A stretch of DNA of 64,000 bases, taken from the NCBI RefSeq assembly GCF_002095395.1, contig NZ_MJEI01000082.1, positions 1 to 64,000 of the forward strand, in the 5' to 3' direction. Shown one piece after another: positions 24,037 to 33,148 of this stretch. Both the position numbers and the translations under genes were made by a program. Source of the stretch: Williamsia sp. 1135 (GTDB lineage: Bacteria; Actinomycetota; Actinomycetes; Mycobacteriales; Mycobacteriaceae). Under the pieces are notes generated by a model. The model had not been told where the DNA came from. It did not search any database and saw only the letters and a list, made by a program, of their open reading frames with translations. Within the stretch, counting starts at the first letter, position 1. Each line of letters starts with the position of its first letter.

Positions 24037-24723
24037 TCAGCACACCGTCCACCAGGTGTCGCCGCACGGGTTGGACCGGACCTGTCCGGTCCAACCCGTG
24101 CGATGAAGTATGTGTGTGCACTGCGCGGCTATGTCGTCGGGTACTGACACCCCGTCCTGGTCGGAGTGCACTGAGAGGACGGTGGGTTCGACTTCGATGC
24201 GGCCGTCGCCGCGGCACCACAATTCGATGCTCAACGTCGCCCACGGGGCGCTGGAGTGCAGCACCTCGAAGGCTCTGACGAACGCTTCGAGCGAGACGGT
24301 GGTGTCGGCGGCGACCAGAAGGTCGGGGCGGGCGGCGACCAACGCTGCCCAGTCGATCACGGCCCACGTGCAGCCGTAGCCCCGCTGGAGCTGATGGACT
24401 TGTCCGTTGCACTGCTCGAAGAGCAGATCCCAGGCAGGGGCGTGCAGGTCTTGATATGCCCGAAAGTGGGCAATGTCGGCGGCGCACGCGGTGCACTGGG
24501 GGCTGGTGTGCCGGATCTCGAGCAACTGCGTGGACTTGTGGGGCAGGTACACCACCTCGTAGCCGAGGCTGGCGTAGTCGTCGTCGAGCACCGACACCGA
24601 GTAGCTGTCGTCGTAGAGCGAGCGCACGGCGTCACCGGCACTGAAATGCCCTGGCAGGTGCCAGGGCCCGTCCGGATGAAAGGCCCTGCTGCGGTAGTCC
24701 GGCGCGGTATCGGAAGAGTTCAT
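24037..24723 (-). CDS. Hypothetical protein (228 aa) carrying a large palindrome
   Basis: I do not recognise this soluble protein. It is aromatic and acidic, with a CTACAADIAHFRAY segment (CxxC, residues ~77-80) and a helical middle (LVAARPDLLVAADTTVSLEAFVRAFEVL). The last 22 codons contain a perfect 19-bp inverted repeat (24063-24102), unusual for coding DNA. It lies between the DUF4913/small membrane genes and the transglycosylase in the leftward conjugation operon. Confidence 0.6.
   Translation of the reverse strand: MNSSDTAPDYRSRAFHPDGPWHLPGHFSAGDAVRSLYDDSYSVSVLDDDYASLGYEVVYLPHKSTQLLEIRHTSPQCTACAADIAHFRAYQDLHAPAWDLLFEQCNGQVHQLQRGYGCTWAVIDWAALVAARPDLLVAADTTVSLEAFVRAFEVLHSSAPWATLSIELWCRGDGRIEVEPTVLSVHSDQDGVSVPDDIAAQCTHILHRTGWTGQVRSNPCGDTWWTVC
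24063..24102. repeat. Perfect 19-bp inverted repeat with 2-bp spacer
   Basis: CGCACGGGTTGGACCGGAC (24063-24081) and GTCCGGTCCAACCCGTGCG (24084-24102) are exact complements around CT. It lies wholly inside the 3' end of the gene at 24037-24723. No T-run follows in either direction, so a simple terminator is unlikely. Confidence 0.85.
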
Positions 24724-24785
24724 CGCCCGTCTCTCCTTCTGTGTCAGCTGGTTTCAGTGCTGTGGTTGTGGCGGTCGGCCCATAG

Positions 24786-25040
24786 TCAGGACCACCGCGC
24801 GAGCGCGAGGAGGTTGCCGCCGAGCGCCACTATCCACACGCCGGTCATTAGTACGTATGCAGCCGTGATCAGCATCTGTGTGCCGCGTGGGCGGGTCTGG
24901 GGGTGACAGTCACGTCGGCCGAACCCGACACGTGCGATCCACCACATGGTGCTGATCACCGCAATGAGACTGGCGCACAGAACTACCCAGTCCCAGATTC
25001 CGCCGTCCGCCGCCGCACTGGCCGCCACCTGTGTTGTCAT
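24786..25040 (-). CDS. Small two-helix membrane protein in the T4SS operon
   Basis: This 84-residue protein has two membrane helices (WDWVVLCASLIAVISTMWWI and LITAAYVLMTGVWIVALGGN) with a short basic loop (GRRDCHPQTRPRG). Its start overlaps the stop of the DUF4913 gene by four bases. It is probably a minor subunit or chaperone-like partner of the channel; no family is named. Confidence 0.6.
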   Translation of the reverse strand: MTTQVAASAAADGGIWDWVVLCASLIAVISTMWWIARVGFGRRDCHPQTRPRGTQMLITAAYVLMTGVWIVALGGNLLALARWS

Positions 25041-25624
25041 GTCTGGTCCCTTTCGGTGGCGTGGCGATCTGTGGGGCCGGGCCTCTGGTCATCGGTAGGG
25101 GCCGCGGTGTCGAGGTAGCGGCGTTGGGGTTCGTGGAGGTCGGTGGTACAGCGGTTGAACGGCCCTGTCGGGGCGATGAGAACTCCCAGATGGTGATCGA
25201 AGTGATCACGCAGGTACGCCGAGACTGCTTCTGGCCCTTCAATGGCGGCAGCGATCTGCACGGACCGCAGCACCCAGAACCGGGTGATCGCTTCGGGGTG
25301 TTCGTACCAGCGGGTGCACCACCGCACATCGCCTTGTCCGGAGCTGCTGAGTTTGCGTTCACACCACCCTGAGACGTTGGCCTCTACCCAGGGGATGAGC
25401 ACAGCAAGGTCCGGTGGGCCGGCCTCGGCGGCTCCAGCCGGCGGCGTCTCGGTCGCGGGCTCTGTCTCGTCGCCGCTGTTGTCGATGGCGGGTGGGGTGT
25501 CGGCGAGACGTTCGAGCGAGTCAAGCGCTTGAGCGTGCAGCGTCGTGCTGTCGCTGACCCGCGCGAGCTGGTCCTGCATCGCTGCCAGGGTTGCTCGCAG
25601 TTCGGCAATCTCGTTGGTAGTCAT
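25037..25624 (-). CDS. DUF4913 domain protein
   Basis: A 195-residue protein with an N-terminal coiled coil (IAELRATLAAMQDQLARV), a Pro/Glu linker and the DUF4913 domain at ~70-155: LIPWVEANVSGWCERKL, then WCTRWYEHPEAITRFWVLR and HFDHHLGVLIAPTGPFNRC. DUF4913 is found almost only beside TraG/VirD4-type coupling proteins in actinobacterial integrative elements and plasmids, as here, where it overlaps that gene by four bases. A role as adaptor of the coupling protein is inferred. Confidence 0.8.
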   Translation of the reverse strand: MTTNEIAELRATLAAMQDQLARVSDSTTLHAQALDSLERLADTPPAIDNSGDETEPATETPPAGAAEAGPPDLAVLIPWVEANVSGWCERKLSSSGQGDVRWCTRWYEHPEAITRFWVLRSVQIAAAIEGPEAVSAYLRDHFDHHLGVLIAPTGPFNRCTTDLHEPQRRYLDTAAPTDDQRPGPTDRHATERDQT

Positions 25625-27357
25625 GCACTCTGGGCTTTGGTGGTGTTCTCGGTCCCGGCGATCTGGTGCAGGTGGCGGCCCAGGGAGTTCGTAGTTCCTA
25701 GGGCGGTCATGGCGCTGTCGCGGATCTCGCTGGTTGCTCGGCGGGCGATGTCTTTGATTTCGCGCGAGTCGTCTTCGGTGTACCAGGGCAGCAAGTCCAT
25801 CAGGACCGGGCGCGAACCTTGGCGGATGAGCAGTGCGTGCGCCCGTGACATCGCGGCGACCTCCTCGGGCCGCATGATCGGTTCATCGACGAGGGAACGT
25901 GATTTTCCTTGCGGTCCATTGGAGTTGGTTTGCCAGATCTTGTGCGTGCCCACGAGGTCGGAGATCATTCGGGCGTCCTCGATGTTTTGCAGCCCGGCCC
26001 CGATGATGCGGCAGGTCGATGCGCCCCACAGTGCGCCCATCTGTTCGCGGCCCCACACACCCATGCCCTGTTGGTAGGACTGCAAGATGACGTCGACGAG
26101 AATTCCTTTGCTACCCAGGTGGGACGCCTTGTCGGGGAGTTCCTTGATTCGGCAGATATTGGCTGCCTCATCGAGCACCATCGTGACGGGCGGATCGACG
26201 CGGCCACCTTGCGCGGAGGCGGCGAGGTCGCCAAGTTTGAAGATGTGATCAACCATCGCGGCCACGACCGGGCCGGAGCTTTCCGCTCCTTCTTGGGTCA
26301 TCAGATACAGGGTGGGCGCGTCGTCGGTGGTGGCGGTGAACAATGTCCACAGGTCCAGTTCGGGAACCTCGTGGTCGGGTTGGTCGATCCAGGTATCGGG
26401 TGGGGTGATCCACGTCAGCGCCGACTCGTCCTGGATGCAGGCCAGGGCGGCCGCCGCACCGCCCTGGATCCCGCCCAGGGTTTCGTGCGGGAGGTCGAGT
26501 TGGCCTTCGAGGGCGTCGGCGGCCCGGCGTTGTCCGTGCTCGCGTAGCAGCTCTACCGGCTTGCGGGAGTAGGTGTCGATCCACGTCACGACATCGCGCA
26601 TGGTGTGCCCAGATAGTGCGGCGGCGAGCAGGTTTCGGGCCAGCATGAACTTGGCTCCGGAATCGAAGAAGCCGGAGTTGCCGCTCTCGGAGTTGTTCGA
26701 TCCGACTCCGGCCATGAAGTGGGTGGCGATCCGCTTGGCGGAGTTGAACGACGTGATGTCGCGCAGGATGTTCCACCACCACATCTGTGTGGCGAACGCG
26801 ATCTGGCCGGGATCGTAGGCGTAGATAGGTCCGTGCACTTTGCGCATCGCGGCCGTCAAGATCCACAGATCAGGTTTGTTCGAGGTGGCCACGACCGCGC
26901 CGGGCGCGGCGAGAATCCGCGGCACCGCTTGCGAGGAGGTCTTGTTCGACCGAGGACCCATGATGACGAGGCAGAAGTCCTCCAGCGTTTTGTACAACAG
27001 CTTCTTACGGCCGGCGACCTTACCGATCACGACGGCCAGCTGCGCCATGTCCTGGCCATCGTGGTCGTCGAGACCGCGCAGCTCGGCCCCCTTCTTCGCT
27101 GCCCCTGCGCCCATGACGTCCCCGAGGTCCTTGGTGTCGCGGAGCTTGCGCTGGGCGGGGGTCAAACCCCACAGCGGGTAGGTCACCGTGGCCACGGCCG
27201 CGATCGCTGCGCCGATCACCAGGCCGGCTCCGACCACGATCCATTGTGGCCAGCCGGTGACCATCTGCACGCCGGTCAGCGCGCCCAGATACACCACGGC
27301 CGCGATGACGCTGCCGGCGATGATCTGCCCGGCGTTGTCGCCGCCCGGGGTGCTCAT
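25621..27357 (-). CDS. VirD4/TraG-type coupling ATPase
   Basis: This 578-residue inner-membrane ATPase would recruit the relaxase-DNA complex and feed it to the channel. It has two N-terminal membrane helices (~11-31, 38-60), a Walker A variant GPRSNKTSS (134-142), Walker B VTMVLDEAAN with D396/E397, and a downstream sensor VILQSYQQG. The start at 27357 is used because it overlaps the upstream gene in ATGA style; a longer frame upstream lacks support. The GPRSNKT form, without the usual GSGKS, is typical of actinobacterial TraG-like proteins. Confidence 0.85.
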   Translation of the reverse strand: MSTPGGDNAGQIIAGSVIAAVVYLGALTGVQMVTGWPQWIVVGAGLVIGAAIAAVATVTYPLWGLTPAQRKLRDTKDLGDVMGAGAAKKGAELRGLDDHDGQDMAQLAVVIGKVAGRKKLLYKTLEDFCLVIMGPRSNKTSSQAVPRILAAPGAVVATSNKPDLWILTAAMRKVHGPIYAYDPGQIAFATQMWWWNILRDITSFNSAKRIATHFMAGVGSNNSESGNSGFFDSGAKFMLARNLLAAALSGHTMRDVVTWIDTYSRKPVELLREHGQRRAADALEGQLDLPHETLGGIQGGAAAALACIQDESALTWITPPDTWIDQPDHEVPELDLWTLFTATTDDAPTLYLMTQEGAESSGPVVAAMVDHIFKLGDLAASAQGGRVDPPVTMVLDEAANICRIKELPDKASHLGSKGILVDVILQSYQQGMGVWGREQMGALWGASTCRIIGAGLQNIEDARMISDLVGTHKIWQTNSNGPQGKSRSLVDEPIMRPEEVAAMSRAHALLIRQGSRPVLMDLLPWYTEDDSREIKDIARRATSEIRDSAMTALGTTNSLGRHLHQIAGTENTTKAQSA

Positions 27358-28052
27358 GCTGCCGTCTCCTGGCGCAGTCCGGCCGTGCGCGCCAGGTAGC
27401 GGCACCGGTCGGCCACCACAGCTCCCAGCGTGGAGCTGGCGTCGATGCACACCGCATCGGTGCCGGTGGGGCAGCGCAGTTCGTAGAACGGTCCCGGACC
27501 CCGGCCGGCGCTGCCCGGGCCGCTGATGATGCCCTGCTCGGTCACCAGAGGGAGCACTGCCTTCGCGGCGGCGGCGGTGACCGCATCGCGGCCAGGGGTC
27601 AGGTCTGCGGCCACGGCCGCCAGATCGAGGGCGAGATCCTCGGACCCGCTGCCGGCGAGCAGCTCGGCGAACGTGGCGGTCGATCGCGAGTCGAGCAGGT
27701 GGGCGATGGTGATCGGCGGCCAGTCCACCATGGACGCTGCGTGTAGTGCGGCAGCGACCACCACCGACGCTTCGGGCACCACCAGGCGCATCGCGTCGGG
27801 TAGCGCGCTGGTGAGCTGGTCCGCGATCGCACCAGCGACGCGCACGTCAGTGCTCAGCGAGATCGCCGGCCACCATCCGCGGCGCTGCCCCCCGGCGGTG
27901 GATGCTGCACTGACCACAGCGGTCTGCGGGCAGTGGCGCCACGGGGCGGCGAGCAGGGCGGCCGGAGTGTGGGTGATCATCAGCTGCGTGTGCGGCGCAG
28001 TCCACAGCTCTATGCCGGGCTCGTGCTGCACGGGTGTGTGGTTATGCGACAT
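27354..28052 (-). CDS. Hypothetical protein between the two conjugation ATPases
   Basis: This 232-residue soluble Ala-rich protein overlaps both neighbours. It has repeated hydrophobic helices (VAGAIADQLTSALPDAMRL, VVVAAALHAASMVDW, LALDLAAVAADL) and a final GPFYELRCPTG strand. No family is recognised. Being wedged between the VirB4-like and VirD4-like genes suggests an adaptor for one of these ATPases. Confidence 0.6.
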   Translation of the reverse strand: MSHNHTPVQHEPGIELWTAPHTQLMITHTPAALLAAPWRHCPQTAVVSAASTAGGQRRGWWPAISLSTDVRVAGAIADQLTSALPDAMRLVVPEASVVVAAALHAASMVDWPPITIAHLLDSRSTATFAELLAGSGSEDLALDLAAVAADLTPGRDAVTAAAAKAVLPLVTEQGIISGPGSAGRGPGPFYELRCPTGTDAVCIDASSTLGAVVADRCRYLARTAGLRQETAA

Positions 28053-29715
28053 GACCTTTGATCCCTTCCCAGGCGGTGTCGGTGTTGTAGATGTCGAGTT
28101 CTTTGGGGGTGAGTTCGAGCATCACGGGCAGGCCCATGCGGGCACCGGATTTGACGAGGTACTTGCCGCGGCCAGGGTGGCGCTGGCCGGGAACCCAGGT
28201 CGGTGGGGCGGACCACTTGGTCACCATCTGCCGTTCCCGGCTGGTGAACGGGGTGATTTCGTGCAGGCGGCCCATTTCGGCGTTGTCGAGGCCGCCGAGG
28301 ATCTTCACGCCGTTGCGTGCGGCCATGCCTTTGGCTTTGGCACGGTCCTGCTCGGTGGGCAGAGCGTCGAGGTCGGTGGTCGAGTGTGTCGATTGGGCCG
28401 AGACGATGCCGCGGTGCCGGTTGAGGCGGGTGACGCGATCGGACTTTTCCACCAGTCCGGGTGCGGCCCGCAGCGCCCGCCACAGCTCGTCTTGGGGTTG
28501 GAAGATGTTGCGGCGCACGCCACTGGCCTGCTGTGCCTCGACTACCGAGGTAGCCCAGGTCCAGGCGCACATCATGGCCGCCGAGACCACTGCATCGCTG
28601 TCGTCTTCGATCGCTGAGAGCGATAGGGACACTGCGGGTACGTCTTTGGGCACCTTGAAGGTAGAGGGGCGGTCGAACATGCCGTTGATCGGACCGTCCG
28701 GACTGCACAGCAGGTCCATGGTGTTGCGGAAGTCGCGGATCTCGCGGGCGTAGGAGAGGTCTTCGGCGCCGGCGCTCGCGCGGGGGGCTACGGCCATGAT
28801 CTTGCGCAGCGGATCGCTGCCGTCGTCGATGGCGCGCAGCACATCAGGAATGGTGGGATCGGTGCCCGGGCCAGCGGCGTCGGCGGCGATGGCCGTCGCT
28901 GTTCCCAGCAGCAGACGTTCGGTGGGGCCTAGTTCGTGGCCCCCGGCGATGGTGAACAGCGATTCGAGCAACGCCAGACGACGGCCGTTGGCCATGGCCA
29001 GCAGTTGTTCGCGCTCAGCGCCGGTGGCGGCGTTGATGACCGCGCGCAGCGGCCCCAGGTCGAGGGGGTTGAGGGAATCCATCCCCACTCCTCGCCCGAC
29101 ACGGAACACCGCACCGCCCATGGCGTGCACCAGGGGCGTGTATTCGTCTTTGAGGTCGCCGGGAATCACGCCGGTGAACCCGAAGCCCACCAGCCCCATC
29201 AGCAGACGTTTGATGGCGGTCGACTTGCCCACGCCGGGCTGGCCCTGCACCCAGATTCCGGTGTTGGTGACCAGCCCGTCGATCAGCCATTGCGCGGGGT
29301 CGAGGCCGATCGGTTCGGCGGTGTGCAGGTTCCGGCCGAACGGCACCCCGCGCACTTGCGCACCGGCGGGGGCAGGGAACGGGTAGAAGCCGGGCATCTG
29401 CGCGGTCGTGGACTGCCAGAGTTGCCCGGCCTCGACATTGGCGGCCCATCCCCCGAACTCGCGCCGATCGCCCTTGGGGCTGGGCATCGGTCCGAGCGCA
29501 GCGTTCAGGACCTCGAACGGCATGTGCGGGTCGAGATGGTCGTAGGAGAAGTCCTCGGCGTCGGGGTCCTCGGCGGCGACCGAGCGTTTGCCCAGCCCCA
29601 GCGCCGACAGGATGCGTTCGCCCATGCTCACCCGCACCCCTTCGGCGGCGACGCTGTCCTCGGCCGGGGCGTCAGGGCGGGCGGTGATGTCGGTCAGTGC
29701 GGTGTGATGTCCCAT
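28042..29715 (-). CDS. VirB4-like conjugation ATPase
   Basis: The 557-residue protein powers assembly or transport by the type IV channel. Walker A is GQPGVGKST (158-166), followed by the GVIPGDLKDEYTPLV strand and, further on, an acidic Walker B-like segment (FQPQDELWRAL) and an SAQSTHSTTDL sensor. The order fits actinobacterial VirB4/TraC-type ATPases that lack the long N-terminal VirB4 domain. The ATG at 29715 is one base from the stop of the SCO6880 gene; an upstream extension would overlap it heavily. Confidence 0.82.
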   Translation of the reverse strand: MGHHTALTDITARPDAPAEDSVAAEGVRVSMGERILSALGLGKRSVAAEDPDAEDFSYDHLDPHMPFEVLNAALGPMPSPKGDRREFGGWAANVEAGQLWQSTTAQMPGFYPFPAPAGAQVRGVPFGRNLHTAEPIGLDPAQWLIDGLVTNTGIWVQGQPGVGKSTAIKRLLMGLVGFGFTGVIPGDLKDEYTPLVHAMGGAVFRVGRGVGMDSLNPLDLGPLRAVINAATGAEREQLLAMANGRRLALLESLFTIAGGHELGPTERLLLGTATAIAADAAGPGTDPTIPDVLRAIDDGSDPLRKIMAVAPRASAGAEDLSYAREIRDFRNTMDLLCSPDGPINGMFDRPSTFKVPKDVPAVSLSLSAIEDDSDAVVSAAMMCAWTWATSVVEAQQASGVRRNIFQPQDELWRALRAAPGLVEKSDRVTRLNRHRGIVSAQSTHSTTDLDALPTEQDRAKAKGMAARNGVKILGGLDNAEMGRLHEITPFTSRERQMVTKWSAPPTWVPGQRHPGRGKYLVKSGARMGLPVMLELTPKELDIYNTDTAWEGIKGHVA

Positions 29716-29716
29716 G

Positions 29717-31213
29717 TCAGCTTCCCCATCGTTCGGTCGAGATCTTCGACAATCCGGCGCTCGGCTCAATGCCGATACCGAGCGAGGCGGCGAAGGTCGC
29801 TGCCATGGCCTTGCGTGCGCGGCGGAAGTGAATCTTGGCCTGTCCCATGCGTTCTTCGACATCTGAGCACGCCGCGGCGAGGGTTTGTTCGTTGCGGACC
29901 GTGGTGGTCACGTACATGGTGAACCGGCCCAGACCGGCACCGAGGGATTCTTCCTGCGCTGCCCGGCGGGCCTTGACCCGGTCGTCGTGGTCACGTTGTG
30001 TCTCATCCTTTTTCGTCTTGTTCGCCCAGATGCGACGGAAGGTGCCGGCGTTCACCTCGTCCTCTACCTTTTTGGAGGCTTCGGCGGCGCTGTAGGGGCG
30101 ATAGACCAGCGATACCCGGCGGTGATACTTCCCTGGTGAGACCAGTGGAATGAGCTGGCGGTAGCGCGTCACTCCTCGAGGTGGGGCCTTCATCAGCCAC
30201 GACACCGAGTAGCCCGAGTCGTGGGCGTAGATGTCGGCTGATTCCTCGGTGCGCAAGGGTCCGGCGTCGGCCCACTCCCACAGTTCGTCGTCCTGGGAGA
30301 GGTCGGCCGTGCGTACCGCCGGGTCGAATGCGGCGCGCAGATAGCGGATCGTTTGTCCGGTGCTGGCGCGGTGGGTCACCGTCATTCCTGATGCGGCCAG
30401 CGAACTTTCGAACCGCGGCAGCATGTTGACCACTTCTGCGGCACCTTCGGCGAGGGTTTTGGGTTCGGGGACGGCGTTTTTCAAATCGAAATTGATGGTC
30501 ACCAGGCAGGTGACCTCTGCGGTCGTTGCCCGGCTCTGGGAGACCAGCTCGGTCAAGATGTCCCGGCATACCTGCGGAGAGTCTTTGACCAGGCGGCCGT
30601 CTTCCCAGCCGCCGGCCGCGGTGCCCACGGTGTAGGCCCGCTGGTTCACTCCCCCGCTGGGCGCAGATTCGGCGGTGAACGCGATCGCCGCGACCAGCGG
30701 CATGTGCCCCAGATCGGCCAGCAGGCCACCGAAGTTCGTCACCCACTGCAAGGCGTCCTCATCATCAGCGAGGGTCAATCCGACCGGTGAGACGTGCAGG
30801 CGGGCCGAGAGGATCCCGGTGCGGCGGTTCCAGATCAGGCACTGGTAGCCGCCGCGCCCGTCTTCGACCTTGATCGGGCACAGCGGAGCTAGGACGCCGG
30901 GCAGGTTCTCCCCTCGCGGCACCTCTTCGAACACGTCATCGGCCCATGCGGTCGCGTTGCCGGCGCTGGCCCACCGTCCGTGATGAGCGATATGTCCCAT
31001 CGCCGTGCGCTCCCCGAACGGGATGACCGTCAAAAACAGGGCGGGCACCGCGACCGCGACGAGTACGAGGGTGAACGACAGGCTCCCGAGCATGGGGGAC
31101 ATGCAGATCGCGAAGATGCTCGCGAACACCGCGATCGTGCCTTTGGTGCCGAGTTTGCCCACTCCCCAGCCGCGGGATTTGCGGAAGCCGGTGTAGGCCG
31201 GGCTGCTACTCAT
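29717..31213 (-). CDS. SCO6880-family T4SS membrane protein
   Basis: This 498-residue protein begins with two membrane helices (TIAVFASIFAICMSPML and FTLVLVAVAVPALFLTV, PrgI-like) followed by a large cytoplasmic domain with WASAGNATAWADDVFE and GGYQCLIWNRRTG blocks. This is the architecture of the SCO6880 family, a standard component of actinobacterial type IV secretion that resembles the N-terminal part of VirB4 and works with the truncated VirB4 ATPase encoded next. A basic C-terminal helix (KIHFRRARKAM) ends it. Confidence 0.8.
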   Translation of the reverse strand: MSSSPAYTGFRKSRGWGVGKLGTKGTIAVFASIFAICMSPMLGSLSFTLVLVAVAVPALFLTVIPFGERTAMGHIAHHGRWASAGNATAWADDVFEEVPRGENLPGVLAPLCPIKVEDGRGGYQCLIWNRRTGILSARLHVSPVGLTLADDEDALQWVTNFGGLLADLGHMPLVAAIAFTAESAPSGGVNQRAYTVGTAAGGWEDGRLVKDSPQVCRDILTELVSQSRATTAEVTCLVTINFDLKNAVPEPKTLAEGAAEVVNMLPRFESSLAASGMTVTHRASTGQTIRYLRAAFDPAVRTADLSQDDELWEWADAGPLRTEESADIYAHDSGYSVSWLMKAPPRGVTRYRQLIPLVSPGKYHRRVSLVYRPYSAAEASKKVEDEVNAGTFRRIWANKTKKDETQRDHDDRVKARRAAQEESLGAGLGRFTMYVTTTVRNEQTLAAACSDVEERMGQAKIHFRRARKAMAATFAASLGIGIEPSAGLSKISTERWGS

Positions 31214-31258
31214 AGGTGTGTCCTTGTCTGCTCTGGTGGATGCGTCGATGGTGGTGGG

Positions 31259-33148
31259 TCATGGCATGTCCGGCCCGAACTCGTTCTCGCCGCTGCTACC
31301 GCCGAGTGATTCGGTGGCCAGCGAGTCGGCTCCGCTCTGTACCTCTCCTGCGGCTTCTTTGGCGGCCATCGCCCCGGCGACGTATGGGTTGGCTGCCGCT
31401 GCCCCGCCGGCGGCCTCGGCACCTGCCGCGCCGCCCTCGGCCGATCCGGCCACCGGCACGCCGCCGTCTGCGCCGGAGTCGGTGCCGATACCGCCGCCGG
31501 CGTCGGGGCTTTCCTCGGCCGGGCTCGGTCCCATATCTGCGCCGGACCCGTCGTCTGCTTCGCCTCCGGCTCCGTCCTCGCTGCCGCCGGTGCCGTTGCC
31601 CTCGCCCTTGGCGCCCGAGCCCGGGCCGCCGGGGCTGTTGCCCGGGCTGGGATCTGCTTCGGGGCCTTGCGGGGCGCTGCCTGGGCCGGTGGAGTCCATG
31701 TAGTTCGACTGCGAGTCTCCGCCGCTGCCCAAGGAATTGGACATTTGGCTGATCATGCCCGCGCCGCCCGCCCCTGCGGCCAGGGCGGTTCCGGCTGAGC
31801 CGCCTCCGGCGATACCTGGGGTGAGGAAACTGAAGAACGCGAGCATGGTCGGCAGTGACAAGATCGCCAGCGCCAGGACCATCAGCCCGACCATCACGGC
31901 CGAGAGTGACTTTTCGGTGCCCATGAGCTTCCAGGCCAGCGAATACAGCATGGCTGCGGCCGGTTTGTAGAGCACCAGGGCGGTGAGCATCCCGACGATC
32001 TTGGGGAACCACGCGCGCCCCCACGGCGCGAGCTGGCCGGCGGCAGCGAAGATCAACAGCGCGAACAGCACGACGATGCCCGCCTGGCGGGCGAAGCCGA
32101 GTACCCATTGAATGAAACTCAGCACTACCGCGACAATGCCTAGCAGCAGCACGCCGCCGGGGTTGGAGATGGTCTGGATACCGAGCATTTCCCGCATTCT
32201 CGGGCCGAACTCTTCGGCGCCTTTGGCGGTGATCTGCTGGGCGAAGTCGTCTCCGGCGTGCAGCGCGCCGGACAGGACGATCATCGACAGCGACGAGATC
32301 ATGATGAATTTCAGTGCCCCGAGGGCGAACTCGGCGGCCGGGCCGCTGCGGCGCAGCATCATCATGCCGATCGCTGAGCCGATGATCCCGGCCGCGATGA
32401 TCATCATGGCGACGGTCTGGATGGGCTTTTCACCGTTGAGCGCGCCCGCGTAGGAGATGTCGATGGAGTCGGTTTTGAGCCACCACGACATCGACAGGAC
32501 CAGCAGGTCGCCGGAGAATTTGCCAACCGATTCGCAGGCTTGGGCAAACCAGTTGTCCAGCATCTCTTTTCCAGCGTTGAGCGGGTTGAGTTTGCCCAGG
32601 TCCACTTTCTCTTCGACATCGCCCGCGCCGGGGGTGACGGTGCCACCTTCGGTGAGCTTGATGAACTTGCCGCCCTCGTCGTATTGGGCGGGCGCAGGAT
32701 CGCCGGTGGGGTCCGAGCAGATCGGGATCTTGCCCCGCGCTTTCTCGCAGTCCAAGACGCCGCTGCCGTCGAGCAGCTCGATGTGCTCGGGAGCGAGTTG
32801 CTGGGGCAGGCCGGTCCCGGCTCCGGTGGTGCCGACGTAGTTACCTTCGGTGTCGAAGATGTAGGCGTACATGTCTTTGGACTGCTCACGCAGCCCGTGC
32901 TCTTCGCACTCGCCGAAATCGCGGTGATCGCTGCACTTGATGATCTGATACTTGTCTTCGTGCTCGTCCATCGGTGTGAGCCACGACTTCTGCTCGGCGG
33001 TCAGCGTCGGCTTAGGGGGCATCCAGCCCGGCGCGGTAGCCGGGTCCGCGGCCGCTAGACCCGCCCCGACGGTCAGTACCGCCAGCAGTGCCACCAGCGC
33101 GGTCACCACGGGGCCGGTCAGGCGGCGCAGCTCGGCCGACGGGTTCAC
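31259..33148 (-). CDS. VirB6/TrbL-like channel protein
   Basis: This ~629-residue protein has an N-terminal signal-like helix (TALVALLAVLTVGAGLAAA), an extracytoplasmic domain of ~200 residues with Cys pairs (IIKCSDHRDFGECEEHG), then six or more membrane helices (~230-440) and a long Gly/Ala/Ser-rich tail. This is the layout of the TrbL/VirB6 inner-membrane pore of conjugation systems. The GTG at 33148 is chosen because it overlaps the upstream stop (GTGA) and has an AAGGAG site seven bases away; the ATG at 33175 would overlap the previous gene by 31 bases. Confidence 0.78.
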   Translation of the reverse strand: MNPSAELRRLTGPVVTALVALLAVLTVGAGLAAADPATAPGWMPPKPTLTAEQKSWLTPMDEHEDKYQIIKCSDHRDFGECEEHGLREQSKDMYAYIFDTEGNYVGTTGAGTGLPQQLAPEHIELLDGSGVLDCEKARGKIPICSDPTGDPAPAQYDEGGKFIKLTEGGTVTPGAGDVEEKVDLGKLNPLNAGKEMLDNWFAQACESVGKFSGDLLVLSMSWWLKTDSIDISYAGALNGEKPIQTVAMMIIAAGIIGSAIGMMMLRRSGPAAEFALGALKFIMISSLSMIVLSGALHAGDDFAQQITAKGAEEFGPRMREMLGIQTISNPGGVLLLGIVAVVLSFIQWVLGFARQAGIVVLFALLIFAAAGQLAPWGRAWFPKIVGMLTALVLYKPAAAMLYSLAWKLMGTEKSLSAVMVGLMVLALAILSLPTMLAFFSFLTPGIAGGGSAGTALAAGAGGAGMISQMSNSLGSGGDSQSNYMDSTGPGSAPQGPEADPSPGNSPGGPGSGAKGEGNGTGGSEDGAGGEADDGSGADMGPSPAEESPDAGGGIGTDSGADGGVPVAGSAEGGAAGAEAAGGAAAANPYVAGAMAAKEAAGEVQSGADSLATESLGGSSGENEFGPDMP

